Positions 17,106 to 26,629 are shown, counted from the first letter of the stretch. The stretch is DNA of 64,000 bases from Bacteroidota bacterium (GCA_002746975.1 NVXE01000006.1:146337-210336); one strand, 5' to 3'. Notes: generated by a model not told the origin, from the sequence alone. A program made the numbers and translations.

Positions 17106-18233
17106 TTGACGAATAAATCTTGTTCCGTGAAACACACTAACTTTGAAACATATTTACCCTTTAATGGGCTAAAAGTAATAGAACTGGCAAGCGTATTAGC
17201 GGGACCATTAGCAGGAACGTTCTTTGCAGAAGGAGGAGCTGAAGTAACTAAAGTTGAGCATCCTGTTTATGGTGACATAACTAGAAGTTGGAGGTCAAAA
17301 GAAGAGTCTCTTGAAGGTAACATCTCCTCTTACTTCGCAGCAGCTAATACTTTCAAAAAAGTTATAAAAGTAGATTTGGCTTCTGTCGAAGGAAGAAAAT
17401 GGATTGAAAGCGAACTCGAAGATTGCGATGTTTTATTACAAAATTTCAAGTCTAGTGACCTTGCAAAATTCAACCTCACCCCAAAATATATTGCTGAGAA
17501 ATTTCCTGACGTAGTTCACATTAGATTAGTCGGATTTGCAAAAGAACCTGATAGATTAGCCTATGACGTTGTCGTACAAGCAGAAACTGGCTTTATGCAT
17601 ATGAATGGATCTCATGATAGGCCACCATCCCGACTACCAGTAGCATTAATGGACGTACTTGCTTCTCACCAAATCAGGTCGGCTGCCACTACTGGTCTTT
17701 TTTCTCGAGAAAAAGGAGCCACGGGTATATATGCTGAGGTAAGTTTAGAGTTGAGTGCAATTGCAGCCTTGGCAAATCAGGCAACAAATTTTTTAATGAA
17801 TGGGACTATTCCTACAAGGCAAGGCTCTTTACATCCCAACATCGCACCATATGGAGAAACCCTAATGTTAAATGATGGGGAAATTGTTCTTGCAGTAGGT
17901 AGCGACAAACAATTTAAGGCTCTATGTCAAGTTTTAGGAAATGAACAACTATCCATAGACGATAGGTTTAAGTCTAATATTTTGAGAGTAAAAAATCGTA
18001 AAATTTTACTAGAAGAATTACAAAATCTTGTTGCCTCAAAAAAACGAGATCAATTACTTAAAGAATTTCACAAATCGAAAGTCCCTGCAGGAGCAATCAG
18101 AACTTTGGAAGAAGTCTTTAACGAAAACACCTCTGGACACTCAGCTTTAATTGAAGAGAAAATTACTGGTGAAGATCGGATGATTATTAAACCCAGAACC
18201 ACTGCCTACTCTGTCATGGTATTCGGAAAGTAG
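17106..18233 (+). CDS. Class III CoA-transferase (CaiB/BaiF family)
   Basis: Transfers CoA between carboxylic acids, a typical role in carnitine, bile-acid, oxalate or itaconate-type metabolism. The 375-residue protein starts with LPFNGLKVIELASVLAGPLA and continues with FAEGGAEVTKVEHPVYGDITRS, the diagnostic N-terminus. It then has DVLLQNFKSSDLAKFNL and the FVDKR-like core with LNDGEIVLAVGSDKQF. There is no ATG upstream of the conserved N-terminus and no in-frame ATG until deep in the domain. The start is therefore TTG 17106 or GTG 17127; I give the TTG. The donor and acceptor acids cannot be read from the sequence. The 3' end overlaps the transglycosylase gene by 28 bp. Confidence 0.87.
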   Translation: MTNKSCSVKHTNFETYLPFNGLKVIELASVLAGPLAGTFFAEGGAEVTKVEHPVYGDITRSWRSKEESLEGNISSYFAAANTFKKVIKVDLASVEGRKWIESELEDCDVLLQNFKSSDLAKFNLTPKYIAEKFPDVVHIRLVGFAKEPDRLAYDVVVQAETGFMHMNGSHDRPPSRLPVALMDVLASHQIRSAATTGLFSREKGATGIYAEVSLELSAIAALANQATNFLMNGTIPTRQGSLHPNIAPYGETLMLNDGEIVLAVGSDKQFKALCQVLGNEQLSIDDRFKSNILRVKNRKILLEELQNLVASKKRDQLLKEFHKSKVPAGAIRTLEEVFNENTSGHSALIEEKITGEDRMIIKPRTTAYSVMVFGK

Positions 18234-19150
18234 ATGCTATAAGTTTTACCCAGCTTAACGTTTAAGTACCCCTTTCTAAGCCATGGGTTTAGAGTTTTAA
18301 GTTCACGTAGGTTGGATCCGTTTTCTAAAGCGAAATCACTCAAATTACTGATGTTTTCTGAAACTGTTACTTCCCTTACTTTATACTCAGAGTACAGATC
18401 CGAAGAAGATAATGTGAAACCGAATGACTCAGGCGAACTCATCACTTCTTTTACTGCTAGAAGACGATAGACATACCTTCCAGTTTCAGAATTTAAATGT
18501 AAATCCCAATAATTATCTACACCTTGCTCCTTAAGGCGTTTTGCAACACCTGCACGTCCCATATTATATGAAGCCGCAGCTAAAGCCCAGCTACCAAATT
18601 TTGTGTACGATTTATTTAAATAATCACATGCCGCCCTAGTACTCTTTTCTATATCGTAACGTTCATCCACTGTTGAGCTTACTTCAAGGCCATATTCTGG
18701 AGCGGTCTTACTCATAAATTGCCAAAAGCCTCTCGCCCCTGCTGGAGAAACCGCCTGGCTTAGTCCACTTTCTATTACTGCTAGATATTTAAAATCGTCT
18801 GGAACACCCTCCTCTTCTAAAATTCTTTCAATCAAAGGAAACCATCGCGAAGCCCTTTTCAGATACAGTATTGTAGAACTATGTCTGTATGTATTTACAA
18901 TCAGTTCTCTATCAAGATTTTCCATTACACCAAACCCTTCCATTGGCACTGTCTCTCCAGCTAATTCTAAACTTTCAAAATGTGCTGCAGGAACTATAAA
19001 ACTTGGAGTAACATCCTCCAAAGGTGCTACTTCTGTTACTTGAGCGGGGATACCCTCCGATTTTACAGGAACGCCTTCAGAAGAAACTGAAGCAACGAAA
19101 AGTAAACTTGTGGTGCTTATAGCTAGGGTTGTAATAATTGTATTGGGCAT
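18206..19150 (-). CDS. Lytic transglycosylase (MltD/SLT-like) with C-terminal LysM-like region
   Basis: Peptidoglycan lytic transglycosylase of 314 residues with an N-terminal signal (TTLAISTTSLLFVASVSS). The SLT domain spans about residues 115-230. The catalytic Glu is in AVIESGL (residue 127), followed by SPAGARGFWQFM and the conserved AAASYNMG, all hallmarks of GH23 enzymes. The end (ENISNLSDFALENGSNLREL to YSIYFP) resembles a LysM peptidoglycan-binding module. It cuts glycan strands with formation of anhydromuramyl ends. Neighbouring mltG and the M23 peptidase gene point to a local cell-wall cluster. Confidence 0.9.
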   Translation of the reverse strand: MPNTIITTLAISTTSLLFVASVSSEGVPVKSEGIPAQVTEVAPLEDVTPSFIVPAAHFESLELAGETVPMEGFGVMENLDRELIVNTYRHSSTILYLKRASRWFPLIERILEEEGVPDDFKYLAVIESGLSQAVSPAGARGFWQFMSKTAPEYGLEVSSTVDERYDIEKSTRAACDYLNKSYTKFGSWALAAASYNMGRAGVAKRLKEQGVDNYWDLHLNSETGRYVYRLLAVKEVMSSPESFGFTLSSSDLYSEYKVREVTVSENISNLSDFALENGSNLRELKTLNPWLRKGYLNVKLGKTYSIYFPNTMTE

Positions 19151-19234
19151 GACTCGTAAAGTTATGCCCTCATTTTGCTAACGCTTTATAAATCTCAAGC
19201 GGTTATTCACATGTTAATTTTGCTTACTTGCGTT

Positions 19235-19780
19235 CTAAAATGGCGACTTAAAAACGGCGAATTCAGGCGCAATCATATCTTTATCAGAAAGTTGTGGTGA
19301 TTCAACACCCCAGTTTATTCCTAAATCCGAATCATTCCATATCAATGACCTCTCACAAGAATGGTCATAGAGTGAAGTACACTTATATTGAACATGAGTG
19401 TTATCTTCTAGTGAAAGGAATCCATGAGCAAACCCTTCAGGAATCCAAAACTGCCAATTAGAAATAGCATCTAGCTTGACTGCAAAATGTAATCCGTAAG
19501 TCGGTGACGCTGTCCTAAGGTCAATGGCAACATCAAGTATCGAGCCTTGAGAAACTTTAACTAGCTTTCCTTGAGCGGATGGTGGAGTTTGAAAATGCAA
19601 TCCCCTTAGAACTCCCTTATTAGAAATGCTCTCGTTATCTTGTACGAAACACACTTCTTTTCCAACAGCTTCGTTAAAAGATTTCTCATTCCAAGTCTCC
19701 ATAAACTGGCCTCTTTCATCCTTAAAAACTCTAGGTCTTACTAGAATAAGACCTTCAATAAAAGTATTTTTTAATTCCAT
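19235..19780 (-). CDS. rfbC: dTDP-4-dehydrorhamnose 3,5-epimerase
   Basis: Third enzyme of dTDP-L-rhamnose synthesis, epimerising the 4-keto sugar at C3 and C5. The 181-residue cupin-fold protein has the expected RGLHFQTPP motif (catalytic His 62), the DVAIDLRTASPTYG strand, WIPEGFAHGFLSL and YKCTSLYD. Rhamnose feeds surface polysaccharide. The rest of the pathway (rfbA, B, D) is not in the window. Its ATG overlaps the stop of the export lipoprotein gene by one base (TAATG), so the two form an operon that links sugar supply with polysaccharide export. Confidence 0.95.
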   Translation of the reverse strand: MELKNTFIEGLILVRPRVFKDERGQFMETWNEKSFNEAVGKEVCFVQDNESISNKGVLRGLHFQTPPSAQGKLVKVSQGSILDVAIDLRTASPTYGLHFAVKLDAISNWQFWIPEGFAHGFLSLEDNTHVQYKCTSLYDHSCERSLIWNDSDLGINWGVESPQLSDKDMIAPEFAVFKSPF

Positions 19781-20547
19781 TATCTAAGTCCAACAATTAC
19801 AGCGTATAGCAAACTCAAAGAAGAAAATACAGAAACGATAGGTGTTATTTGGGTTAAATAACCCGATGCAATTTCCGGATTAGAACTGACGTAAATGATG
19901 TCATTTGCCTGAACTATTAACGAAGCATTTTCTAGACCCTGAATCGTGCTTAAATCGAGTAAGTAAACTTCTCTACCTTCTGGAGTGCTACGAATCAATT
20001 TAATCTTAGAAGAGATACCCCTAGACCTTACACCTCCAGCAAGAGCAAGTGCTTCTAAAACGGTTGTGTTTTTATTCTCTAGAGTAATTACAGAGGCTTG
20101 CCCAGCCTCGCCAGGGAAAACAAGTACTCGATTATTTGTCACATTCAGTAATATATATGGGTCGTGATAGTTTTCTGAATAAGCACTTTCTATCCTAAAC
20201 TCAGCCTCTTCTAAGGTCAAACCTGCTATTTCTATCTCTCCTATTTCAGGTAACTCAACCATACCTGAGGGCTTCACTCTGTAGGTGATTAAGACTCGGC
20301 TTTGGTTTAAAATATTATTCTTATCATCAGCCGTTATACCAGTACTTACTGACAAAAGACGCTCACCTCCATTTGGATACAACTGAATTGAAAGCTCGTC
20401 GTTAGGAGCAATTTTATAATCCGAAACCGAAATTTTAGATATCTTTGAGTATTCAAAATTCGGAGCAGATTGAAAAAGTAAATCTTTATTTATGGTGCAG
20501 CTCGTGCCAAATAAAGAGATTAGGGCAAAAATTACAATCATTCGCAT
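19780..20547 (-). CDS. Polysaccharide export lipoprotein (Wza-like)
   Basis: Outer-membrane polysaccharide export protein of 255 residues. A lipoprotein signal ends at TSC (Cys 17). The polysaccharide export domain begins SDYKIAPNDELSIQL and continues with VKPSGMVELPEIGEIEIAGL and TLEEAEFRIESAYSENY. A SLBB-like segment follows (PGEAGQASVITLENKNTTVLE, ALALAGGV). A hydrophobic stretch at the C-terminus (TPIVSVFSSLSLLYAVIVGL) should cross the membrane. The length is on the short side of the Wza family, with a single SLBB. It would form a channel for capsule or exopolysaccharide export; no Wzc-like kinase is adjacent. Confidence 0.9.
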   Translation of the reverse strand: MRMIVIFALISLFGTSCTINKDLLFQSAPNFEYSKISKISVSDYKIAPNDELSIQLYPNGGERLLSVSTGITADDKNNILNQSRVLITYRVKPSGMVELPEIGEIEIAGLTLEEAEFRIESAYSENYHDPYILLNVTNNRVLVFPGEAGQASVITLENKNTTVLEALALAGGVRSRGISSKIKLIRSTPEGREVYLLDLSTIQGLENASLIVQANDIIYVSSNPEIASGYLTQITPIVSVFSSLSLLYAVIVGLR

Positions 20548-20578
20548 AAGCGCAAGGTAAGGCGACTAACTTCGCAAT

Positions 20579-21106
20579 ATGCTAGTAAATGGAAATCATA
20601 GATTACGAGCTCTCGAACCAGAAGATGCTATTCTTATATTTAGATGGGAAAATGATGCATCAACGTGGTGGCTAGGTAATACAATTACTCCTTTTAGTGA
20701 AGCTACACTTATTAAATATGCTACTGGAGACCATGATCTATATAGAGATAAGCAACTTAGATTAATGATTGATTTTAAAATAGATGGGGAGATTTGGGGT
20801 ACTGTAGGGGCCGTTGACTTATATGATTTCGATCCAAGAAATTCTAGGGCCGGAGTAGGTATCGTTATCGATCATGATCAGCGAAAAAACGGACATGGAG
20901 AAATCGGCTTGAAAATGATAGAAGAATACGCTTTTCAACATTTGGCATTACATCAGCTTTATGCAGAAGTGCCAAGCAAACACAATCCAAGCATAAGTCT
21001 CTTTAAAAAGGCTGGTTATATCTCTTGTGAAACTAGATGCGAATGGGTTAGAGGAAGTGAAGGCTGGGAAGATGTGGAATTAATGCAACTTATGAATCGT
21101 GTTTAA
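20579..21106 (+). CDS. GNAT-family N-acetyltransferase (RimJ/RimL-like)
   Basis: Acetyl-CoA-dependent N-acetyltransferase of 175 residues. The fold is visible from LRALEPEDAILIFRWENDAS at the start to the acetyl-CoA-binding loop in VIDHDQRKNGHGEIGLKMIE and the C-terminal NPSISLFKKAGY. The substrate could be a ribosomal protein, polyamine or sugar; nothing distinguishes them. The neighbouring mltG gene starts 8 bp before this stop, so both are probably cotranscribed and the acetyltransferase may act on cell-wall or surface material, although that is only context. Confidence 0.85.
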   Translation: MLVNGNHRLRALEPEDAILIFRWENDASTWWLGNTITPFSEATLIKYATGDHDLYRDKQLRLMIDFKIDGEIWGTVGAVDLYDFDPRNSRAGVGIVIDHDQRKNGHGEIGLKMIEEYAFQHLALHQLYAEVPSKHNPSISLFKKAGYISCETRCEWVRGSEGWEDVELMQLMNRV

Positions 21107-22124
21107 AAAGTATATTAAAAAATATGGCCTCCCATTAGTGGTTGTAGGTGTTTTAGGCAAAATCACCTCTCTCCTACTTGTTGTAGGAGTTTACGGGCAT
21201 TGGTATGGTAAGTTATTGCCAAATGATTCTACTGACGTAATCATTTATATCGACCCAAGTCTTAAGCATGAACAGATACTTATAGCAATTGAAAGTGGTA
21301 TTAATAAGGCAGGTGGTCATGGCGATAGATTACTTAGGACGATGAAATGGCGAGGTTGGGAAAGACGCATAAAGGCGGGCAAGTATACCCTTAACGTAGG
21401 GGAAAGTGTTGGAGACGTCGCTGAGAAGTTTGCTATTGGAGACAGAGGAGCAGTAAAGGTTGTAGTTCCTGCTGGAAGAGATTTAGGTGTAATAGCTGGT
21501 AAAATATCATCGAAAATTGCAGCTGACAGTGTTGAAGTGTTTGGTTTAATAACACGTGATAGTATTCGTTGGAGAATTATTCCCAATACGTATGAAATGT
21601 GGTGGGAAACAGATGCTAACGGTGCTGTTGATAGGCTTTTGAAGGAAAATGCCAAATGGTGGAACGAAGAACGCCTAGCAAAAGCTGAAAAAATAGGTCT
21701 TTCCACAAAAGAAGTTGTGATTTTAGCATCTATCGTTCAAGCGGAAACTTCCCAGAAATCAGAAGCTCCAATTGTCGCTGGACTATACCTAAACAGATTG
21801 AAAAGAGGTCAACCTTTACAAGCAGATCCTACTTTAATTTATGCTGCCGGAGATGCTTCTATAAGACGAGTTTTATCAGTTCATAAAGAAATTGATTCTC
21901 CCTATAACACATATAAGTATGCTGGTTTGCCCCCTGGTCCTATCAGAGTTCCTGAACCTACATATTTGTTAGCTGTCCTAGATGCTGAGGAACATGATTA
22001 TTTGTATATGTGTGCCGAACCTGGTGGGACAGGTAGGCACAGTTTTGCCAGAAGGTATGTTGAACATAAACGAAATGCTCGGCGTTACCAAAAATGGCTA
22101 GATAATCAACATATTTATCGATAA
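21099..22124 (+). CDS. mltG: Endolytic transglycosylase MltG
   Basis: Inner-membrane transglycosylase that cuts nascent glycan strands and sets their length. The 341-residue protein has a single N-terminal span (LPLVVVGVLGKITSLLLVVG), a LysM-like region, and the catalytic YceG domain with SIVQAETSQ (catalytic Glu 216), LYLNRLKRGQPLQADPTLIY and PPGPIRVP. The start codon is GTG 21099, which overlaps the acetyltransferase gene by 8 bp. The sequence ends with a tail rich in Arg, His and Lys (RRYVEHKRNARRYQKW). Confidence 0.94.
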   Translation: MFKKYIKKYGLPLVVVGVLGKITSLLLVVGVYGHWYGKLLPNDSTDVIIYIDPSLKHEQILIAIESGINKAGGHGDRLLRTMKWRGWERRIKAGKYTLNVGESVGDVAEKFAIGDRGAVKVVVPAGRDLGVIAGKISSKIAADSVEVFGLITRDSIRWRIIPNTYEMWWETDANGAVDRLLKENAKWWNEERLAKAEKIGLSTKEVVILASIVQAETSQKSEAPIVAGLYLNRLKRGQPLQADPTLIYAAGDASIRRVLSVHKEIDSPYNTYKYAGLPPGPIRVPEPTYLLAVLDAEEHDYLYMCAEPGGTGRHSFARRYVEHKRNARRYQKWLDNQHIYR

Positions 22125-22129
22125 TAAAT

Positions 22130-24487
22130 ATGAAACGGGGTTTTATTTTTATTGGTAGTTTTCTAATCGTTTTTTCTTCACTTCATTCTCAAGAGGAGGT
22201 TAAAACAAAGAAAAAAGTGTTTTCTGTAAAAAACTATGCGGAAATCGTATTAGACGGTGTGCTAAACGAGGAGGTTTGGTCTAAAGCAGTACCTGCCACT
22301 AACTTCACACAACTATCTCCAAATCCAGGAATAGCACCCTCACAAAAAACGGAAGTCAAAGTTATATTTGATGACGAAGCTATCTACATAGGTGCTCGTA
22401 TGTGGGATAATGCTCCCGATTCTATTTTAACTCAGTTTACTTCAAGAGATGGTGTAGGGAATTCCGATGAGTTCGGTGTAGTTATATCAACCTACGATGA
22501 TGGATTGAACGGCTTTACATTTTCTACAACTCCTTCGGGAGTTTTGATTGATTATATAAATACCCCTAATGGATTTAGCTATGATTGGTCACCTGTTTGG
22601 GATGTGAAGACTGTTAGGGACGATAAAGGATGGGTCGCGGAATTAAAAATTCCATGGTCAGCACTTCGTTTTAAAAAGATGTCTGAAGAAGAAAAACCCG
22701 TTTGGGGAGTGAACTTTTGGAGAGGGATACGCAGGCATAGGGAAGTTAGTTATTGGGCTGAAAAAGACCCTACTAGAGCAGGAAAGGACTTGAGTCAGAA
22801 TGGCGAGCTACATGGCCTAACTGGCATTACTCCTCCGAGAAGATTAACTCTATTCCCTTACGTATCAGCTTATGTAGGCAATGACGAGGAAGGTGGAATA
22901 GGGACTAACCTTAATGGTGGGGTTGACTTAAAAGCTGGAATTGGAGATGCTTTCACTTTAGACATGACTTTAATCCCTGATTTCGGACAAGTCGTTGCCG
23001 ATAATTTGGTTTTAAACCTCAGTCCATATGAGATACGGTTTGCAGAAAACCGGCCTTTCTTTACTGAAGGCACAGAACTTTTTAATCGAAGTGGATTATT
23101 TTACTCAAGGCGGGTAGGTGAAAATCAGCAATTAATTAATGCTACTAAATTCTCTGGCAGGACTGATGGGGGGCTCGGAATTGGGGCTCTTCAAGCATTC
23201 TCATCAGATGAATATTTAACTAGTTACACAGTGGCTGTTTTAGACCAAAACATTCGCAACAATGGATTTATTCACGGGATTAGCACATTAGTTATGCGAG
23301 AAGGTGCCGGTTATGACGCACTAGTTCAAGGTGTCCAATTCCAATTAAAAAATCCTGAAAATTCATATTCTATTTCTGGTAGGGGTTCGTATAACTCAGT
23401 GATTTCTGAAACGGGAATAGAAGACAATTTGGGACATTCATGGGGAATAACCGTGTCTAAACTTTCCGGAAATTTCACTTTCTTTGGTAACCATTCCGTT
23501 AAGAGTAAATTCTACAATCCAAACGATTTAGGGTTTCTCAGAGCACCTAACAAAGTGAATAACACTCTAGCTATTTCTTATAAAATAGTTGAGCCGTTCG
23601 GTAGGTTTACAAGGTTTTATTCTAAGGCTTCCATTTCTTATTCTAGACTATACGATCCAAATACATTCACCTCATTATCCGCTGGGGTAAACGTTAGTGC
23701 TTCTACTAGGAATTTTAATTTTTTCATGTTCAGCTTTGATGTATCTCCTGTAAATGCCGTTGACTACTTTGAACCTAGAATTGATGGGATGTTTTGGAAT
23801 AATCCTAGATGGGGGAATGTTAATTTAGTAGCTTCAACAGATTATAGAAAACGTTTTGCTTTTGACTTCAGAATGTCGAGAGCTATTTCTTTCAATGATT
23901 CCGTAAAATGGAATGGCGTAGACATAAACATCTCTCCACGTTTTCGATTCTCGGACAAGCTATCTATAAACTACTTCTACAATTTCAATCCTACCTGGTA
24001 TCAGCAAGGTTTTGCCACTTTAACTTCAAGTGGTAGTGGCACTATAGAGGATGACGTGAGTATTTTCGGAGAGAGACACAACAAAACAAACTCTCAAGTT
24101 ATTAATGTAACATACATTATTACAAATAGAGCGAGTATTAACGCTAGAATTCGTCATTACTGGAGCGAAGTTGAATACGTTAATTTTTTCGAGTTAGGAT
24201 ATGATGGCAACTTGCATCCGACAACATTAATTAGCTTAGATGATGACGGCACATCTGATTTAGATGTGAACTACAATGCATGGAGTGTAGATCTAGGACT
24301 TAAATGGTATTTCTCTCCCGGAAGCGAGCTGTCTGTGGTTTGGAAGAACACTCTACAATCACGAGGAGACCTTTTGCCTACAAATTACTTCGATAACTGG
24401 GAATTAATGCTAGAAGAAAAATTCGTGAATTCATTATCCGTTAAAGCTCTATACTATTTAGATTTCAAACGACAATCAAAGCGTTAG
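22130..24487 (+). CDS. DUF5916 / CBM9-like outer-membrane protein
   Basis: A 785-residue exported protein with signal peptide (FIFIGSFLIVFSSLHSQ). A CBM9-like domain (NYAEIVLDGVLNEEVWSKAV through ISTYDDGLNGFTFSTTPSGV, about residues 30-200) is followed by a long beta-barrel-like region of aromatic strands. This layout is that of DUF5916 proteins, which are common in marine Bacteroidota and of unproven function. It starts 5 bp after mltG and may share its transcript. It converges with the M23 peptidase gene, with 6 bp between the ends. Confidence 0.85.
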   Translation: MKRGFIFIGSFLIVFSSLHSQEEVKTKKKVFSVKNYAEIVLDGVLNEEVWSKAVPATNFTQLSPNPGIAPSQKTEVKVIFDDEAIYIGARMWDNAPDSILTQFTSRDGVGNSDEFGVVISTYDDGLNGFTFSTTPSGVLIDYINTPNGFSYDWSPVWDVKTVRDDKGWVAELKIPWSALRFKKMSEEEKPVWGVNFWRGIRRHREVSYWAEKDPTRAGKDLSQNGELHGLTGITPPRRLTLFPYVSAYVGNDEEGGIGTNLNGGVDLKAGIGDAFTLDMTLIPDFGQVVADNLVLNLSPYEIRFAENRPFFTEGTELFNRSGLFYSRRVGENQQLINATKFSGRTDGGLGIGALQAFSSDEYLTSYTVAVLDQNIRNNGFIHGISTLVMREGAGYDALVQGVQFQLKNPENSYSISGRGSYNSVISETGIEDNLGHSWGITVSKLSGNFTFFGNHSVKSKFYNPNDLGFLRAPNKVNNTLAISYKIVEPFGRFTRFYSKASISYSRLYDPNTFTSLSAGVNVSASTRNFNFFMFSFDVSPVNAVDYFEPRIDGMFWNNPRWGNVNLVASTDYRKRFAFDFRMSRAISFNDSVKWNGVDINISPRFRFSDKLSINYFYNFNPTWYQQGFATLTSSGSGTIEDDVSIFGERHNKTNSQVINVTYIITNRASINARIRHYWSEVEYVNFFELGYDGNLHPTTLISLDDDGTSDLDVNYNAWSVDLGLKWYFSPGSELSVVWKNTLQSRGDLLPTNYFDNWELMLEEKFVNSLSVKALYYLDFKRQSKR

Positions 24488-24493
24488 TTCATT

Positions 24494-26197
24494 TCATGGA
24501 AAAACCACAAAACCTGTCCAAACGGATTTATTAAGGACGCCGTCCCAAGCTTTAAAAGTAACCTTGGAGCTTATACCCGTAATGTGAGATAAATCACTTG
24601 CGAAATAAGCAGCGGTCTTCTTTTTAGGGTCCCAACGAAATAAAACCCACTCGCCGTCAATAAAGCCTTCTATTTTAGAAACTCCACTAAGCTCATCTTC
24701 GATATGAAAAACTAAATTGCCATTTTTAATGAGAGGTGACGAGGAATACTTAGGTAAAAGACGTGGAGCTATCGTGTCTTGGAGAAAATGGTACCACCCC
24801 ATTTTACGGGACGAGAAACTTAGACGGTTTGTAGAACGTTTGCAAGTCTCAACGCCTAATCGAGTGCCATTCTTTGAAAGTCTCTCCACAACCCATTTAT
24901 CACATTTATTTGATTTTGAAATGAGTTCACAAGGCACAGATAAAGTAAAAGGTTTGGCCAGTGGAGCATCATCTGGACCTATGTAAAAGGTCATATCATC
25001 TAGTGAGTGTAATGATGCAATCTCTCTGCTGTAGAATGAGTTTTTAGGCCAAAACACGCTTACATCTCCATCGTTGATTTTAACTGAAGTTGAATATGTT
25101 GCGGGCAAACTAACTCCGGGAATATCCCCCGATATAGTGTCAAAAATGACAGAGTCACTTCCTTTAAGATAATACGATGTCTGAGTGAGATTACCATGAG
25201 CATCCCAACACTTAATGATTACATGGATTAATTCACCGACAGAAATATTCAACTTTGATTTAGATGTGAAGTCGTAAATGGGAAGCCTGTCACCTGGCAG
25301 AGGTCTGAAGCGATGAATTTGGGTTCGAGAGCTACTCCACCTTGGATAATACGAATGAGCATTCATATCTTTATTGACAGCAAAATCTAGTGTATCTATC
25401 GAATACGATGAAAAGCTTATTCCATTAATAGTGACCTCCATTTTATAAATACCACAAACGTTAGATGCTCCGTCAAGTCTATCTTTAGCTTCGACGCATA
25501 AATGAATAATTCCCGATTTCACTTCTGTAGTGTCTCCATTGGATGAAGTGAAAATTTCGTTTCGCAATTCAAGTCCCTGCGAGTTTACTGGAATTATAAC
25601 AAGATTGCCTACTTCTGGCGCACGTGTGTCGGTAATTTTAAAATCCCATTTGAGAGGGTTAACTGGGTGTTGATTTTCATCTCTTATTTCGAAATGTAGA
25701 TGAGGACCTCCCGATGATCCCGAGTTACCACTCCATCCAATGGTATCACCAACTTCGAAACGTATTGAATAAACTGGACGAGCGTCAATTCCGAAAGAAC
25801 GTGATGAATACTGCCTTCCTATAAGCCATTCCTGAATTGAAGATGAGTATCGAGATAGGTGAGCATAAACTGAAGTCGAACCATCATCATGAAGTAGATA
25901 AAGAGCCTGACCGTAACCCCACGGGCTTACTTTAACCCTCGACACCACCCCATTTGCGACTGCAAGAACAGGAAAGCCCTCTTGACCTTGTGTCTTAAAG
26001 TCTAGTCCTGTATGAAAATGATCGCCCCTAAACTCTCCGAAATTACCACTTAACACAAGAGGTATATCAAGTGGAGCAATCAAACCTGAGACTGAGGCGA
26101 AAAGAGTGTCGGGGGTAGAAAAAGTGGTTTGGGCTGAAAAAAAACTAATGCAAAAACCAAATGAAATTAATAAGAAAATATAGGCTTTACAGGGCAT
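24494..26197 (-). CDS. M23 family metallopeptidase with long C-terminal extension
   Basis: Secreted zinc peptidase likely acting on peptidoglycan cross-bridges. The 567-residue protein has a signal peptide (AYIFLLISFGFCISFFSA) followed by the LytM domain. Zinc ligands are visible in HFHTGLDF (HxxxD) and in GGPHLHFEI (HxH). The rest (about residues 190-567) is unannotated sequence of predicted beta type, with an SGVSKIEGFIDGEW segment that resembles Ig-like Ca-dependent modules. The length beyond the peptidase core is unusual and may bind the wall or fold as a regulatory lid. It diverges from the zapA operon across 93 bp. Confidence 0.88.
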   Translation of the reverse strand: MPCKAYIFLLISFGFCISFFSAQTTFSTPDTLFASVSGLIAPLDIPLVLSGNFGEFRGDHFHTGLDFKTQGQEGFPVLAVANGVVSRVKVSPWGYGQALYLLHDDGSTSVYAHLSRYSSSIQEWLIGRQYSSRSFGIDARPVYSIRFEVGDTIGWSGNSGSSGGPHLHFEIRDENQHPVNPLKWDFKITDTRAPEVGNLVIIPVNSQGLELRNEIFTSSNGDTTEVKSGIIHLCVEAKDRLDGASNVCGIYKMEVTINGISFSSYSIDTLDFAVNKDMNAHSYYPRWSSSRTQIHRFRPLPGDRLPIYDFTSKSKLNISVGELIHVIIKCWDAHGNLTQTSYYLKGSDSVIFDTISGDIPGVSLPATYSTSVKINDGDVSVFWPKNSFYSREIASLHSLDDMTFYIGPDDAPLAKPFTLSVPCELISKSNKCDKWVVERLSKNGTRLGVETCKRSTNRLSFSSRKMGWYHFLQDTIAPRLLPKYSSSPLIKNGNLVFHIEDELSGVSKIEGFIDGEWVLFRWDPKKKTAAYFASDLSHITGISSKVTFKAWDGVLNKSVWTGFVVFP

Positions 26198-26265
26198 GAT
26201 GTAAAACTACACATCTTGAAGTGGTAATTCATCTAAAAATGCACAAATCATTAGACGTGATACCT

Positions 26266-26273
26266 TACATTTG
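26266..26273 (+). promoter_or_regulatory. -7 box upstream of the zapA-rny operon
   Basis: TACATTTG at 26266-26273 matches TAnnTTTG, 17 bases before the first ATG at 26291. I find no TTG at the usual -33 distance, so the call rests on the -7 box and position alone. Confidence 0.35.
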
Positions 26274-26290
26274 TTAAGATAGCAAGCCCC

Positions 26291-26629
26291 ATGCCTACAC
26301 TGATGAAATCCACAGAAAAACTTGTCGCAGCAACAGAACGATTGCTACAAGAATACCAAATGGAACGTGCTGCTCGTAAGACAGACGTAGAACATGCTCA
26401 AGCTAAAATTAACGAGTTAGAAGCTCAGTTACTTTCAGCGCAGAAGGAGTTAAAGCAGATGGAAGAGCAAATGGAGAAAAAGATTGAAGAGCATAGGGCT
26501 AGCGCAGTTTCAATACCTAACCCCCCAATTCAAAGCCACGACACAGCTACCCTTTCGGCCGATCAGATAGACGCTTTGGTAGAGGAAATCGACTCATGTT
26601 TATCTTGTTTAAACTTACAAACTAATTAG
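26291..26629 (+). CDS. Small coiled-coil protein upstream of zapA
   Basis: A 112-residue soluble protein of which about residues 10-75 form a strongly heptad-like coiled coil (EKLVAATERLLQEYQMERAA, then AKINELEAQLLSAQKELKQM). A Pro-rich linker and a short acidic tail (ALVEEIDSCLSCLN) follow. No catalytic motif is present. It begins the zapA-rny operon, with 5 bp to zapA. By shape and place it may be a division-related coiled coil working with ZapA, but I cannot assign it to ZapB or another known family from the sequence. Confidence 0.7.
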   Translation: MPTLMKSTEKLVAATERLLQEYQMERAARKTDVEHAQAKINELEAQLLSAQKELKQMEEQMEKKIEEHRASAVSIPNPPIQSHDTATLSADQIDALVEEIDSCLSCLNLQTN

